Positions 36,702 through 48,720 of a stretch of DNA of 64,000 nt are shown piece by piece. Position numbers and translations under genes: made by a program. Below the pieces are notes generated by a model. It had not been told where the DNA came from. It saw only the letters and a list, made by a program, of their open reading frames with translations, and ran no database searches. The stretch is from Trileptium ribeirensis (lineage: Eukaryota > Nematoda > Enoplea > Enoplida > Thoracostomopsidae). Within the stretch, counting starts at the first letter, position 1. Every line of letters begins with the position of its first letter. The stretch lies in contig JASANE010004987.1 in the NCBI GenBank assembly GCA_030248225.1, positions 1-64,000 on the forward strand, read 5' to 3'.

Positions 36702-38509
36702 ATTGCTGGTCACTGCTATGATTGATAATAGCTTAAACGGCAATAACTGCTCAATGAAAATAGTGTGAAGAGTGCAAACAATACATGTCCTGGGATCAAT
36801 CTAAGCGACATCCGGCGTTAATGGGGTGATTGCTGCTGCTGACACAAGGGAAGTAAAGGATTTAGAGTTCACATCGATAGAAGATTTGGGGTTGAGCTCG
36901 CAGATGGTTGACCTCCGAGTACTCGGAGGGTTCAAATTTCAAGTCGGCAAAATTAATTGAAGCCGACTCTCTTTAAGGACAACGACGGCTTACGGTAGCT
37001 GTCAGTTTCAAGTTTCCGGAAGTGACCCCGATTGGACATCGGGGGTAAAGCTGAAAAAGAGTGGGCGTGCAGCAAACCACGGCGATTGGATGGCGACAAA
37101 ATCGCTATCCCAAAGTACGGCCGAAAATTTCGAGCTTACGAGCGACACTCGGAAAATACGAATCAGTTCGACTTCGGCAGCGCGGAGTTCGGTCGACTCT
37201 ACTGACCGGCTCCGACGCCTTATTCGTTGTTCATTAGTTTTACGCGGTTGTCGCGTGAATTGCAGCTCGACTAGTCTCTATTTTCAGTTTATGTTTTGAC
37301 GGCGTAGCTGCATTGGTTTACCCAGCGTTTCTGTTTAGAGACCTGAGGGGACTTAGTTCCCCCAAGGCCGAATTAGCGGCAGATCAGTGTTCGGTTGTAG
37401 ACTGTTAGAGGTCCACTAAATTTCGTAGTCGACGGTAGCCTAACACCCGTGTCCCTGTCAAGTCGATATTTTCTTGTCAGTCTTTTGGTAAACCCCCTTT
37501 CTCCCGGATCAGCTACACATAATATTTTTCTGGAATCTCTAGCAAAGGTCGAGTTCCGATTCAGGCGATAGGAAACGTTCTAGCCGAAGTGGTACTGGTT
37601 CCCCGTGGTCTTAGGTAGAACAAAAGCTCACTTTTTCGGATGCAATGGATCCACTTTTACATGGCTCAACAATATGAGTTAGGTATACAAAATTTTCCCT
37701 GAGACGACCACGGTTAAAGGAAAAATTTCTTGGTGGAATGGAACGATTTATGATTTTTTCTGGCTTACTGTTTACCGGCTTGTTTCTTTCAAAGTTTGCA
37801 GCTTGATGAAGGTTCGGCGCCCATATGGCATTTGAGGCCGGACGCAGGTGTAATTTAGGGAACGAGGACCCGGGCCGTTGCTGGCCCGCTCTGCCCTCGG
37901 GGTAAATAGTCAAATTTACAATTGTTTGGGATTTATAAGAAGCTAAGTAAATTTGGGAAAATCAGGCCCGGCGCGATAGCCGAGGGTAGGCTCGGGGCCA
38001 GTGTTAGTTTTGCAGCGACAAATTCTAAGACGGAATTACTTGAGTCTGAAGAATCCTGCACATCAGTATTTGGTTCACGATTGGTAATGGCTCGATGATC
38101 ACTTATATTTGTGACTATTATCATTATTGTTATTAGTATTATCCGATTTTTACAATTATTTGACTCACGGTTTATGACGACTTTATGATCAGTTTATATG
38201 GTTTTTATTTATACCCAACCTCGTACGCCAGGGTACAGGTTAGGGCTATGTTTTAAGTACCGAGTATGAAAGTGACCTCGAAAACTTTGTAGGCTGATGT
38301 GGGTAGAGTGTCTCATAAAAAGGGTCACGACCGATCAACGGCTGATCAAGCAATAAAACATACACGCCCGCAGTCCTAGACCCGACCCGTGGGTTTGTAC
38401 AATGTAGGTAGGGCTCAAATATACTCTAAACGTTAGTACGCCTAGGGAAATTGGCGAGTTGGGCGCAAAATACGCCTTCTGGCCAGCGCCCCTACCGTCT
38501 GAAAATTAA

Positions 38510-38543
38510 CTCGATCTGAGGAAAACTTTGGCCTCAGATCGAG
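38510..38543. repeat. Perfect 12-bp-stem hairpin
   Basis: CTCGATCTGAGG at 38510-38521 pairs exactly with CCTCAGATCGAG at 38532-38543, with a 10-nt loop. There is no T run downstream and no gene next to it. Confidence 0.7.
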
Positions 38544-38791
38544 CAGGAGCAAAACCCCTGATTATTTTAGTAGCGACTTGATCGCTGAGTTTTGATTCTT
38601 TTTCTTTTACGGCATGGTGACCCGTTAGGTCGTATGTATAGTGGGGTTCAGATTCAGATATTCGGGGTTTAGATTCCAATGCAGGTTCATATATATATGT
38701 GTTCCAGATTTTACTTCAGAGTTTTCTCTCTGCCCATTTAGTGTCAATCATTAGCACAAGGACTGAAGTCCTCGCTCGTCCTTATACCACG

Positions 38792-38827
38792 CCAACGCTC
38801 GTGAAATATCAAATTTACGAGCGTTGG
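38792..38827. repeat. Perfect 11-bp-stem hairpin
   Basis: CCAACGCTCGT at 38792-38802 pairs with ACGAGCGTTGG at 38817-38827. The 14-nt loop can extend the stem by AAAT/ATTT. It lies at the edge of the overlapping open frames at 38.75-39.3 kb. Confidence 0.7.
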
Positions 38828-41639
38828 TAGCGACTGCATATGATGGCAGCGCAGTACAACGCTGCAATGGCAGTGCATCACACACAACAACAACAAAAGA
38901 AAAGAAAGACGACAGAGGAGAGAGAAAAGACACAAGAGAAAAGACGGGGAACACCAGAGCTAAGGCCATAGGACTAAGGACTCGGGACGTAGAAAGGGTT
39001 AGGAGGTGGTCACGAAGGGACCGCCAAGGCCTGGAACTAAAGGAATCCTGCCCTGTGGAGCCAGAGGCAGGCCCATCAAGCTTTTGTCTAGGAAAACAAA
39101 AAAAATTCGTAGAAATACGGGTCAACTTTGAGCCCGCCCCGTGCCCCAGACAGAAACGACAAAAACGCCTCCAGATCGTAGGACATAGCTCTATCGTAGG
39201 AGAGTCCCAATTGCCAGTCAAGACGCCTGGGACGCTGAAGATGACTGCTCGGGAGAACGCCAAAGATGGCTCAAAAGCGCCCCCACTGGTTTAGGGCAAT
39301 GAAAGAGTAGGTAGGGGCGACCCTTCAAAGTACTCGGAACTGCCGTCCAGGCCGTCACAGCGTAGTTTAGGACATTTTCCGCCACCAAAACCAGTTTCAT
39401 CGCCGTAAGGCTACCCCTCGCCAATTTTGAGGCTAGGGGGCAGCCTCAGCTTCGCTCAGATGATAACCTATATTTCTCCATTACACATATGTATGTATAT
39501 ATATAGGATATTGATAGGGACTCGCTCGGTGAAAAGGGCATTAAGGCTAGATACGCTAGGGATTAGGGATTACTTTGAATATGATCAGTCGTTGGGAACG
39601 TCGTTGTTAGCCTTTAACGTAAGGATTGCCTTAGGGCGGAAAAAACATTAGGAAAAGCTCAATAGTGACATAGGACACAATTTTGTAGGACCTGGATAGT
39701 ATCACGGACGGAGGTTTAGCACGACCATTGCTCACCTGTTTGCTTTATGATTAACTTTTGTGCACAACCATGTATTGTGTTGTACCATATACAGTCGAAC
39801 CAATATGACTATGCATTGATTTGTATCACATGAACCATTGTAACCTGGCATTGATTTATACCATACTCTGCTGACTTAGTATTATAGTGATCTGACGTAC
39901 TCCAGGAGTCCACGTTTTCTTGTGTGCAGTCCCTCACCTTTTTGAGCCAGACGAACGACCCCGACTTTCTCGCCCTCGCCGGACTGACCTGCGACCGAGC
40001 AAGCACGCCTCCTGTACTTTGCCCTAGTAGTTAAATTGAATTACGGTAACGCCGCGTGTTACCAAGAGCGAATTTCGACGTGCACCGGAGCCCATTCCCC
40101 GACTCACAGCTAAGTTAATTGCTGCCGGCATAGGACGCCTCGGGAATGACAGACTCTGGCCCGGCTTTTTTCCGGGATCTTACTCGCTCGCGCCACCCCC
40201 CCGCCTGAGTGACGATTTACCTGCGGACCTGATAAGAAAACGGAGACTACCGGCCCATCGCGACGTATAACCTGTTTTGTCACATACTCTCCGCGTTTGA
40301 TATTCATGCCTGACTTGTACTATATGCAACCTAAAAATAAAATCTTGAGATTGACACACGGCGTCCTGCGTTGTTCATGCCTTGGAGCAATACGAATGTC
40401 CGCTCGGACCGGTTAACCTTGCACGCCCTGGCTTGTGGGTGAGAATATCCCAAGCCTTGACGTGTACGGTTCACCTTCAAATGTTGATGTAGAAAGAGGA
40501 GAGAAATGCCGCGGGAGAATAATACACAAAGTTTTATAACGGAATCACGCTCAGAAACGGCACACTCAAATTTCGAGTAAAATTTACTAGGGAAATACTT
40601 CACCAATGCAAACACCCGTAAGCGATCATCAATGTATCACTAAGAGTATCCGACGTTAAACTTTCAGGGACTGTCGGAACCCTGTGGGGGCCACAAAGGC
40701 TACACCGAATCAATAGGGTTAGAACTGTAGCTAATTGAGGTCGAGTTAAAACTTCAATTAAAATCAAACCCTCGTTAGAATTTACTTTTCACTGATAATG
40801 GATTAAACAACTTCCAATTAAGCTCAGAATAGGGAATAACGGTCTGGCATTATGACCTGTGAGCAGGTATCGATGTCAACCTCCCTGGGGGACCTCAGAA
40901 ATCATGCCGACATACTAGACACGTGCGCAACCAATCGGGCGGGGTCCGAACACACCTCGTGAAGCGCGCCTGCGGCTTGCTAAGCTCCATAGCTTCTTGG
41001 GTCTGACCAAGAAAAGTGTCAAAATCGCAAAATTTACGGTCCACCCTTGAGGTTATGATAGCCGGGGTCGTATGGGCATGGTGTTAGGAAGTTGCGCCAT
41101 GCAGCTGCGTACCGTTATTACAAAAAAAACAAAAAAAAGCAATGGCAATATATGTACATAATTCAGGTACGCCAATGAAGCCTTTATGGCCAACAACTAT
41201 ACGGTTTTAATAATGATGATACGATGCGAGATACGTATACCAATAGGTGCCTTTATGGCACTAAAATCAACATATATATACTGTAGCAATACTTCGATGA
41301 ATATTCATCCCTGAAATGTTGATAACGATACCCTTTTTTGATCACAAAAACTGTCGGCGGTGCAGACCGAAAGAATGACGAAAATTCCTAGTTCGTAGCG
41401 AGGTTAACGAGCGTAACGATTCATGATTCGTACCATTTATACAGTCTATAAACAAGGTGACAACAGTATTCTACGGTCGGTTCGTAAGTACGGGGGAAAT
41501 CGGCTTATATATGCGTAGAGACGTTATAGATTGGTTCTAGTTCCATATTCATACGTATTCCAATGCAACGGTGGGTTTCGTTCCCAGTTGGGTATCTTTA
41601 TTGGGTATTCTAAGTTGGGAAACATTCGCAACTAAATTC

Positions 41640-41956
41640 GAAAATGTCGACCATTACGCTGTGGCCAGGATTATTAGGGAATTCGATTAAATGTTGGCCA
41701 TTATACTGTGGCCAGGATTAATGGGGTATTTGACTAAATGTTGGCCATTATACTGTGGCCAGGATTAATGGGGTATCTGTAAATGTTGGCCATTAGAGTG
41801 TGACCAGGATTATTGGGGTATTCGACTCAATGTTGGCCATTGGAGTGTGGCCAGGATTATTGGGCTGTCTATTAAATGTTGGCCATTAGACTGTGGCCAG
41901 GATTAAGGATATTCGATAAAATGTTGCCATTAGGCTATGGTCAGGATTAATCTACC
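41640..41956. repeat. 46-bp tandem array (7 copies)
   Basis: Seven copies of a 44-49 bp unit of the type AATGTTGGCCATTA, CTGTGGCCAGGATTA, then TGGGGTATT. Each unit has two TGGCCA palindromes or a variant of them. The last two copies are the most diverged. It lies about 0.5 kb beyond the last RFC1 exon found. Confidence 0.9.
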
Positions 41957-42415
41957 TCGTAACGATCCAGTATGGATCTGTTACAGAAGCATAAATCACA
42001 ATATAACACTCTTCAGGTTGAACACAAAACCCAAAAATTGTTAACACAAAGAGGTCCGTGCGAAACAGATAGTAAAGTTGCATGTTTTTAAACAAATATT
42101 GACTGAGAACAGTAGTTGCTCCGTAAAAGGAATGAAAGAATTTTTGTTAAAATCTATCCACAAGAAAAAATATCACTGTACTAATTACAAACTTTTCCAA
42201 ATACCATTCAAGTCCCTAACCACAAGTTCAAACCGTTCGCCCTTCATTGATTTCAAAAGAACCGATTCCGATAACTAACTCCTGAGATGTTTAAAAGAAA
42301 CTTCCTGACTTGAAGCAAATTACTATTACTACCGCGAGCAGTACTTTAAATGGCTTCTGTTATAAAACACAACGTTGAAACAATGCATAACCTTAACAAG
42401 TATTATTTAACTTAC

Positions 42416-42493
42416 TGACATCCAAGACTGACGTGAAATCAAACAGTCTCGATCACGTCGCATGCCCAAATGTCCTTATTGCTAAACGTGGAT
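42416..42493 (-). pseudogene. RFC1: RFC1 candidate exon G with in-frame TGA
   Basis: The acceptor is gcgcagatgtttag and the donor is TCA|GTAAGT. The phase fits the previous exon: AA plus A gives lysine. It encodes STFSNKDIWACDVIETV, comparable to the AADSICDGDLVDSQI stretch of RFC1. TGA then follows at 42439-42441, and the frame goes on to a good donor. Either the gene is truncated here, the base is an error (CGA to TGA would restore an arginine position), or the exon is misplaced. Confidence 0.45.
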
Positions 42494-45400
42494 CTAAACA
42501 TCTGCGCAGAAAGAACATACAAGGTTTTTGTTATTCCATCAAAAAGCAAGAAATCCACAAATTCGGTGACGCCAATTAACAAGGAAAATGGTTACTTCAA
42601 ACAAAAGTTTCGATCAACAGCAAAAGATATTTACTTTAAGGCGCCTTTCGGCGATGCGGTCAGATAGTTTTCAGCGCAAAACAACGGCATTAGGCTGTAG
42701 TCGCAAAAGAAAAAATGCTCAGCTTTGTCGTTTAACGTCATCGTCTTCGTCTCTTCGTTGTCGGTAAACATAAGACGGGCCATCTCGAACGGATTCTGAA
42801 ATCAATAAAGAACCAGCTTTCAACTTTATTGCCTCAACCTGACGTGCGAGGTTTCAATTACTCATTTCTACTTCCATTACGATATACTGTTATTTTCGCC
42901 TAAATTGGTACACCCGTCTTAATGAAAAGATTCGATTCTGAACATTCATTCATACATCCAAAGTGTAGTAGGACTGGTGTTGCTAGCAAACATTCCAACT
43001 AACATTACCAGGTAGAATGCAATTTCAGCTATTGTTGCTCTAATATCATTGGATATTGGCGACAAGACAAACGGTATTCTTCAAGAAAGTATGGGGATAG
43101 ATGATACTTCAAAAGAACCTTGGACCGTGGCATTCTTTTGGAATAAGCCGGAAACCAAAAACGTCATTCCGTTACGGCAAAGAACATGACCGAATGTCGC
43201 ATAATTTTATCATAGATTCTTGATTAAGCTAGGCTAAATGCATAATTACAACTTTTCTCTTAAATTAAATTTTTGATACAGAATAGAATTTTTAAGCTAA
43301 AACGCTCAGGTGTGATATAAAAATCATACCAAAGACACATTTTTCTTCATCAAACAAGACACGTCTTCCGACGATACAGCTGCTTTGTTTTCTTGAGCTG
43401 CGAGCATGCTCAGACGATGCAAAACCTGAATGACATAAACATGAATGGTAAAAATGACACGTCATATTCTTGTCGATTTGCTGACCATAAACAAAACTGA
43501 TTTCTGATTTGAACATATTTTATTAATTCATCAATAGAACAGCTTCCACGGAATGACGACTTTTGCAGCCATTTCTGGGGAGTACTGTATGTAAGTCTAT
43601 CTTAACGTATCAGAATTGGTAAAGCACAGTAGCTGCGATTATATGCAGTACATATTCTTTGAAACTCACCTTTTACTTGCGCTAATATCCTAGGTGCCAC
43701 GAGGACTCTAGGGATACAACGCCAGAAACAGAGAAGAAATTGCAGCATTTAGCTTTGCGAGCACTTATATACGACTGTGAAGAGTTCGAGTAAACTATTT
43801 CATGACTCAGGTCGAGTAAATCTCTACCAAACTGCCAATGATACAGAAAAATCTTATGTACGACAAAAATATCACTCATGAAAGCACATAATTGGGCCGA
43901 TGGCTACAACGACATCCGAGCAAACTCTACAGTTTCGACCGCTCAACTCATGAGCAAAGAGTATACACTACACTGGTAATGTTAATCCAATTTGACTGCC
44001 TGTCATACTTGTCAAGAACAATCAAACAGCTATATACCTGACGAATGTCCTGACTAGCGCTTTCGATAATTTCGTCCATCACTGGCGTTGCAATTTTTAG
44101 GCCTTCTTTGAAAGCGATCGACATCATCGCGCCCTGCAACAGATAAAAGAGGCGGTCCGCCGAAACAATGCAATACAATTATTTCAGATGCTAAAAAGCA
44201 CGAATACATTGTATAGGTTGCATTCACAGTCAAATTTTTGAAAATAAATAATGGAATGCGTGTAGACTATTTTGAGAATGTTTTTTGTTTATCCTATATG
44301 CTACTCCGTTAATGATATTCTAACCCATAGTCGTGGAAATACGATTAACAAAGATGGAGATACCCGGACAAGAGCGTTTTTCGCAATGACACAAGATGTA
44401 TCATTATAGATATTACTATTTTTTCTTAAATATATTCATTTCGTGTAAATCCATTTCACAGCGGTATCTAACCATAATCACGAAACACGAGCGTTGTGCA
44501 TTGATTGCTTTTTTCCAGATCGTTGCATAAATTTCCGTTCTTTGATGTGTTTCAAATTTTTAATTTCCTCGGCTTCTCTTTTAAGTACAGATGGGAAATG
44601 TTCAGGGAAGCCGTGCTTACACTTCGTTATTGGCGAAGATTGTTTGCTCAAAACTCAACAGTGACTCTTAGAGAGTATTATTCCTAGACATGCGGATATT
44701 AAAAAATTCGCCATTCACACGTTATATCGACCGGGAAAGATGCAACAATTCACAACAAGTTCCAAGCCACATATTATACATAATAAATATTCCATTAATC
44801 ACCAGACAAGCACAAAATTTACAGGCGTGCCACAACATGCAGGAAAACAGTATTGTACCTAGATGCGGAAAGGTTAAAAAGGTTCCCTACGCTCATTTCA
44901 TATGTTCCGGATCGGATGGCGGTAATTTCCAAAGAATTCCGCGCAACACTGTCAACATAACTTTCCTTTAATCGCACTTTGCAAGCACCCCTAGCCCGGT
45001 AGAAAAGCCAGCCGAGTTACAATGCATTCGGTTAAAAACGATGAGTGATTAAAAATATGTGCGCCAAAATAATATGATCCTTTAGCCAAAAAGAACTACA
45101 ATTTCTAACACCTACCCGTATTTGCTGAACAGTCGGCCGGTGAAACCGCAAATCGAAGCAGTAGTTAGCCAGGCTTCGGATCTTCGCATTGTTTCGATCG
45201 TTGCAGATGCAAATTATTGGAATTTTCGACTTTTTGATTAACGATATTACTTCCTGAAACAATACTTGGTTTTAGTTGGAAAACGGGTTTTTGGCTCAAT
45301 AAAGTATTGTACATAATTTACAAGGAGTAAACAGCATGCCTTGACATAACAGTGGCACACATGTTCACCGTGGCATCGAACCTGTTGCCGGAAAATTCAA

Positions 45401-47443
45401 CAGGTGGCAAAGTGAAAAACTAAGCAATGTTGCGTTTCGAATATGAAAAATTGCATGAACGAACATTTAGCATTAAGAACATTCACAGTTTCACTCCGGA
45501 AAAACCTGGCAAAGTTTGGTTTCTCTAAGCTTTCATATGTACGCAAGAGATAACTGATAAACAATTCGCCCCAAACCAATGGCATTAATTTCCGCTATAA
45601 GTTAAAAGCAATGCCTAGTTTATTTCAAAATATCAACCAATAGGCTGCATCTTTATACGGTTGAACATATAATTTGCAACGTTGACTAGGAGCGGACAGA
45701 CCGAACACAGACCTGCTTTTGTAATTAAATCCGAATACAAATCTCATTAATTCTAAATGTCTACAAAATTCGCCATTGATCTGGTGTCTTCAAATAATTA
45801 GGGTGGTGCAGTGACGTCCTCTAATTTTTGTGCTCCCATCACGGTAAAAAAGTCACCAATAAAGACAAAAGAATTGACAATTTTATAAAATTATATTTCG
45901 AACCTAAAAATTCGATAATTCACGAGATAGAGTTATCTTAAAATTGCTTGGCTGCGTTTATCGAAACGACTTATCAATTATTTTCGCCCTTCCAATAAAT
46001 TTACTGAATCTTGATGATTCCTATAATTAGACGTCCCCGATTGAATCGGGGTGTCATTTATATTCGACAAAGTTCAGAACCACCATCACAGCCCAGGTCA
46101 ACGCACACTGGAAAAAATTTTCTGAGAATGGAGGAACCCATTGTTTCAAACGTTGTTCGATTAAAAACAAAGGTGTTCCTAGCAGTTCGATCAGACTAGC
46201 TTACCTGCATCCCGCCGCGATCTTGGTTACCCGACATTCCGTCAATTTCGTCCATAATCAAAACGTGGTCAACGGGACCACAATTTGCGCTTTGCCTACT
46301 GTCTGAAATACTTGTGTAAAAATTATATTAAGTTACATGGCTACCGAAACAATTTTGGGTTTGACCACTGTCAGCTTTAGAAATTCCCCACAGGCGACGA
46401 TGAGAAACATGTTGTGGGTTTTAACTTTCTGTCCACAAATATCACTCAAACAATTCAAAATTATAGACTTGTAACGTGTTAAGAAACTCAATATTACCTT
46501 GTTCATGCACTCTTCCTTGGGTCTTAGCGATTCTACAAGTGCGTACAGCTAAGGCAAATTTACGAATATTTATTACGGTCAAAATGTTATCATTCAGACG
46601 TAATTAAAAATATATTCGCGAATCTCACGACTGGTGTCGAACTGCAACGTGATCACCCATGCCTGAAAAATGATCGCTCCTGGTCAAACCAGGAATAGGA
46701 ATGAGGATCAATTTCGGCGGAAATACTCGTTAAATACTCCGCGCACGTACCTGATTCAACCACAGTCACTCGAAACACATATGTACGTAATTTAGTCATG
46801 TTTTCATAACAGCAAATAAAATGTTGACGTTGTTAGATTGTGATTCTCAGATGTTGGCCGCCGCCCGGATCAGACAATGTTCCACCAAATTGAAGAAAAA
46901 ATGCAACCGATTGTTTGAAATTACTCATTTTTTGTCGACCGATCAACGGTTCTTTGAACCATCGCACATTTTAACTCTACCGCAATTAAACTGGACGAAG
47001 GAACGATTAAAACCGCGTTGTTCGCCAAAGCTATTTATGCTGCAACAGGCTGTATATACATGATGCCTACTCCAAAACAAATGCTAGCCTATCTTATTAA
47101 TGTTATAGTCTATAGATTTTTAATCAAAATAGTCTGATTTCTCTCGCTATGTTAGCTCAATAATGTGGTGGCTCGAAATTAATTTATCGTACGAATACTC
47201 ATGACAGTTCGACTAAATCAACGCTACCCAGCGGACTTCGGATGCGCCCTATCACCGCATTAGATGACAACAGATTAATTGTTGAAAACTTCGGTTTAAA
47301 TCAAGACTAATATTTCTTGAAGTCCTACCTAGAAAATACATATCCAAAGTCCGGGAGTCGATCAGTTCGGCCACCGACTCCTCCATAGATTTCTTGCTCC
47401 GAGTGTCGGACGCGTTAAATTCAACGATGTTGAGCCCGAGTTC
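42416..47443 (-). CDS. RFC1: RFC1, replication factor C large subunit, partial
   Basis: RFC1 is the large AAA+ subunit of the clamp loader that opens PCNA and loads it onto primed DNA in the nucleus. Exons, in minus-strand order: 47443-47329, 46302-46205, 45253-45116, 44133-44038, 43425-43330, 42795-42635, and a candidate at 42493-42416. The first six join in frame (about 234 codons). They encode NASDTRSK, Walker B LIMDEIDGMSGN, sensor 1 IPIICICNDRN, the CFDLRFHRP segment, SIAFKEGLKI, DIRQVLHRLSM and DYSLMPLF.AENY. The BRCT region and the Walker A exon should lie upstream, and the collar C-terminus downstream; neither was found. An inverted duplication sits within the gene and a LINE relic lies upstream. 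Confidence 0.94.
42635..42795 (-). CDS. RFC1: RFC1 exon F
   Basis: The acceptor is ttgatttcag and the donor is AA|GTAAAT. It encodes NPFEMARLMFTDNEETKTM, then DKAEHFFFCDYSLMPLF, then CAENYL. This matches PFDVARKVF...ET..M...DKSDLFFHDYSIAPLFVQENY of RFC1. Length is 161 bp, phase 0 in and phase 2 out. Confidence 0.93.
43330..43425 (-). CDS. RFC1: RFC1 exon E
   Basis: The acceptor is gtcattcag and the donor is TTG|GTATGA. Its 32 codons read VLHRLSMLAAQENKAAVSSE and so on to KKNVSL, equivalent to the VLHNLSM...KKDIKMG segment. A different minus-strand frame across the same DNA is longer but is a shadow. Confidence 0.9.
44038..44133 (-). CDS. RFC1: RFC1 exon D
   Basis: The acceptor is atctgttgcag and the donor is CAG|GTATAT. 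Its 32 codons read GAMMSIAFKEGLKIATPVMD, then EIIESASQDIRQ. This is nearly identical to the GAMMSIAFKEGLKI...DIRQ lid region of RFC1. Phase 0 at both ends. Confidence 0.95.
45116..45253 (-). CDS. RFC1: RFC1 exon C (sensor 1)
   Basis: The acceptor is tattgtttcag and the donor is CGG|GTAGGT. Its 46 codons include EVISLIKKSKIPIICICNDR, then KIRSLANYCFDLRFHRPTVQQIR. The asparagine of CNDRN is the sensor 1 residue of the AAA+ fold. Phase 0 at both ends. Confidence 0.96.
45901..46976. repeat. Inverted duplication, left arm (contains RFC1 exon B)
   Basis: About 1.08 kb that matches 48721-49780 in reverse complement almost throughout. Outer ends share AACCTAAAAATTCGATAA and inner ends share ATTTTAACT. 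A stretch near 46495-46580 is diverged by indels. This arm carries the intact RFC1 Walker B exon and parts of both flanking introns. Confidence 0.95.
46205..46302 (-). CDS. RFC1: RFC1 exon B (Walker B)
   Basis: The acceptor is acaagtatttcag and the donor is CAG|GTAAGC. It is 98 bp; two bases complete an aspartate codon from exon A. It encodes SRQSANCGPVDHVLIMDEID, then GMSGNQDRGGMQ. DEID is the Walker B/DExD motif and GNQDRGG matches GNEDRGG of other RFC1 proteins. This is the functional copy; the reverse copy at 49378-49477 is frameshifted. Confidence 0.96.
47329..47443 (-). CDS. RFC1: RFC1 exon A
   Basis: The acceptor is ttattatttcag and the donor is CTAG|GTAGGA. It encodes ELGLNIVEFNASDTRSKKSM, then EESVAELIDSRTLDMYFL, ending in phase 1. 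It matches ELGYSYVELNASDTRSK just after the Walker A region. The exon lies in the loop between the two arms of the inverted duplication. Confidence 0.95.
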
Positions 47444-47579
47444 CTGAAATAATAATAAGCTAGTAACTCGCAAGCGAGGTTGAAACGGAGCTTCATTTTA
47501 AGTAGTTTAAGTAATTTTAAGCACCCTGTAACAGGCTGCGTTTGATGAATGTATCATCCTAAAATGTCTTGACTTCTGA

Positions 47580-48430
47580 ACCCATTGAAAACCCTAAAAC
47601 CACATCAACCCTAAGCACACCCAAAACAACGGACAATGCATCAAGTATTTGTGCTGGTCTCTAGATAACCAAAACATCGTATTCAGCCAGCCGGAAAACC
47701 TATATACACAATTCTTGATGATCTGCACGCAATATGTAATCAGATATAGTGTGGAAATCGGGTTCATTGACACTAAACCGATTGAGAACCCATGAAAAGA
47801 AATGAAATATGCACGATTGATTGACTCTAGATAACTATATCGTTGTATTTAACATACTGAAAACCTCTATAAAGACTATTTTTGATGTCATATATCAGAC
47901 TACTGAAGACCGGCTATTTTCTGAAAATCGGGCTCGTTGCCCCTAAACCAATGAAAACGTCCGAAAACACGATATATTCGTGCTGGACTCTAAATGGTCA
48001 AACTATTGTATTCAGTCTACCGAAAAACCTATATATAATGACAATCCTTTGATGACCTGTACACAATACGTAACCAAACAACGGAAGAAAAACTATATTC
48101 CCGATATCGGGTTCATTGACCCTACACCCATTGAAAACCCATGAAATATGCATCGTGAATGCTATATAACCAAATCATTGTGTTCAACCTTATGAAATAC
48201 CTATATACAGTCCATTCTTGCTCGCAATACATAATCAGACAAATGAAAACGCACTACATTTTGGTAATCGATTTCGTCGACCAAAAAAACCAGTGTTGAA
48301 ATCCCAAGAGGAGGTATAATGTTGTCAAGTTGGACTCTAGATAGCAAAACCATCGCATCTAGCAACCCTTAATATAAACTCATTGTAATGTAAAATCAAT
48401 CAATAACACGGCGAAATTTGAAAAAACTCT
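47580..48430. repeat. Diverged 163-175 bp satellite, 5 copies
   Basis: Anchors of the type GACTCTAGATAACCAAA recur at 47661, 47827, 47990, 48162 and 48337, each followed by TCGTATTCAGC..AC.GAAAACCTATATA or a variant. Between anchors are shared GGGTTCATTGACCCTAAACC and ATGAAAT segments. The copies are old and diverged. The array fills most of the loop of the inverted duplication. Confidence 0.85.
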
Positions 48431-48720
48431 ATTTCTGGTAAAGGGCCGATGAACGATATTCGGACCCAGAGCGGCCCCACAAAAAAGTCATGGGCAGCAA
48501 CACTATAGATATCGAATAGCCGATTTTGTAATGTGATATACATTTTTCGATGCGAAGTCTATGTCGCCTCATATGAGCTGCGAAATACAATGTCTGTGTG
48601 GCCATAATCGGCAAAGACTCTTTAAAAACCTGTTTTTTGGCATTTTGACCCCGAAGATTTCAACTAAAGGGTATTTTGCTGTCGAACAAAAATCTATCGA
48701 AATTCGTCCGTCCGAAAATA

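Larger units (their letters stand above)
34700..41550. other. GC-elevated hairpin-rich block
   Basis: About 6.8 kb with more GC and CpG than either flank. Open frames reach 170 codons (38751-39263 minus, 156 codons plus on the other strand) but none is recognised. A CT-rich tract at 35780-35895 and a purine-rich tract at 38885-38950 look roughly complementary. Several hairpins lie inside. It could be a decayed LTR element or virus-like insertion, but I found no reverse transcriptase, protease or integrase motif and no long terminal repeats. Confidence 0.4.

Noticed and set aside
38751..39294. Opposed frames of 170 (minus) and 156 (plus) codons
   Set aside because: They overlap on opposite strands in a GC-rich purine-skewed tract, with low-complexity peptides and no recognisable domain.
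43682..43879. Minus-strand frame first considered as the RFC1 exon after DIRQ
   Set aside because: The true continuation VLHRLSM is at 43425-43330 with matching phase and splice sites; the 43.7-kb frame has no resemblance to RFC1.
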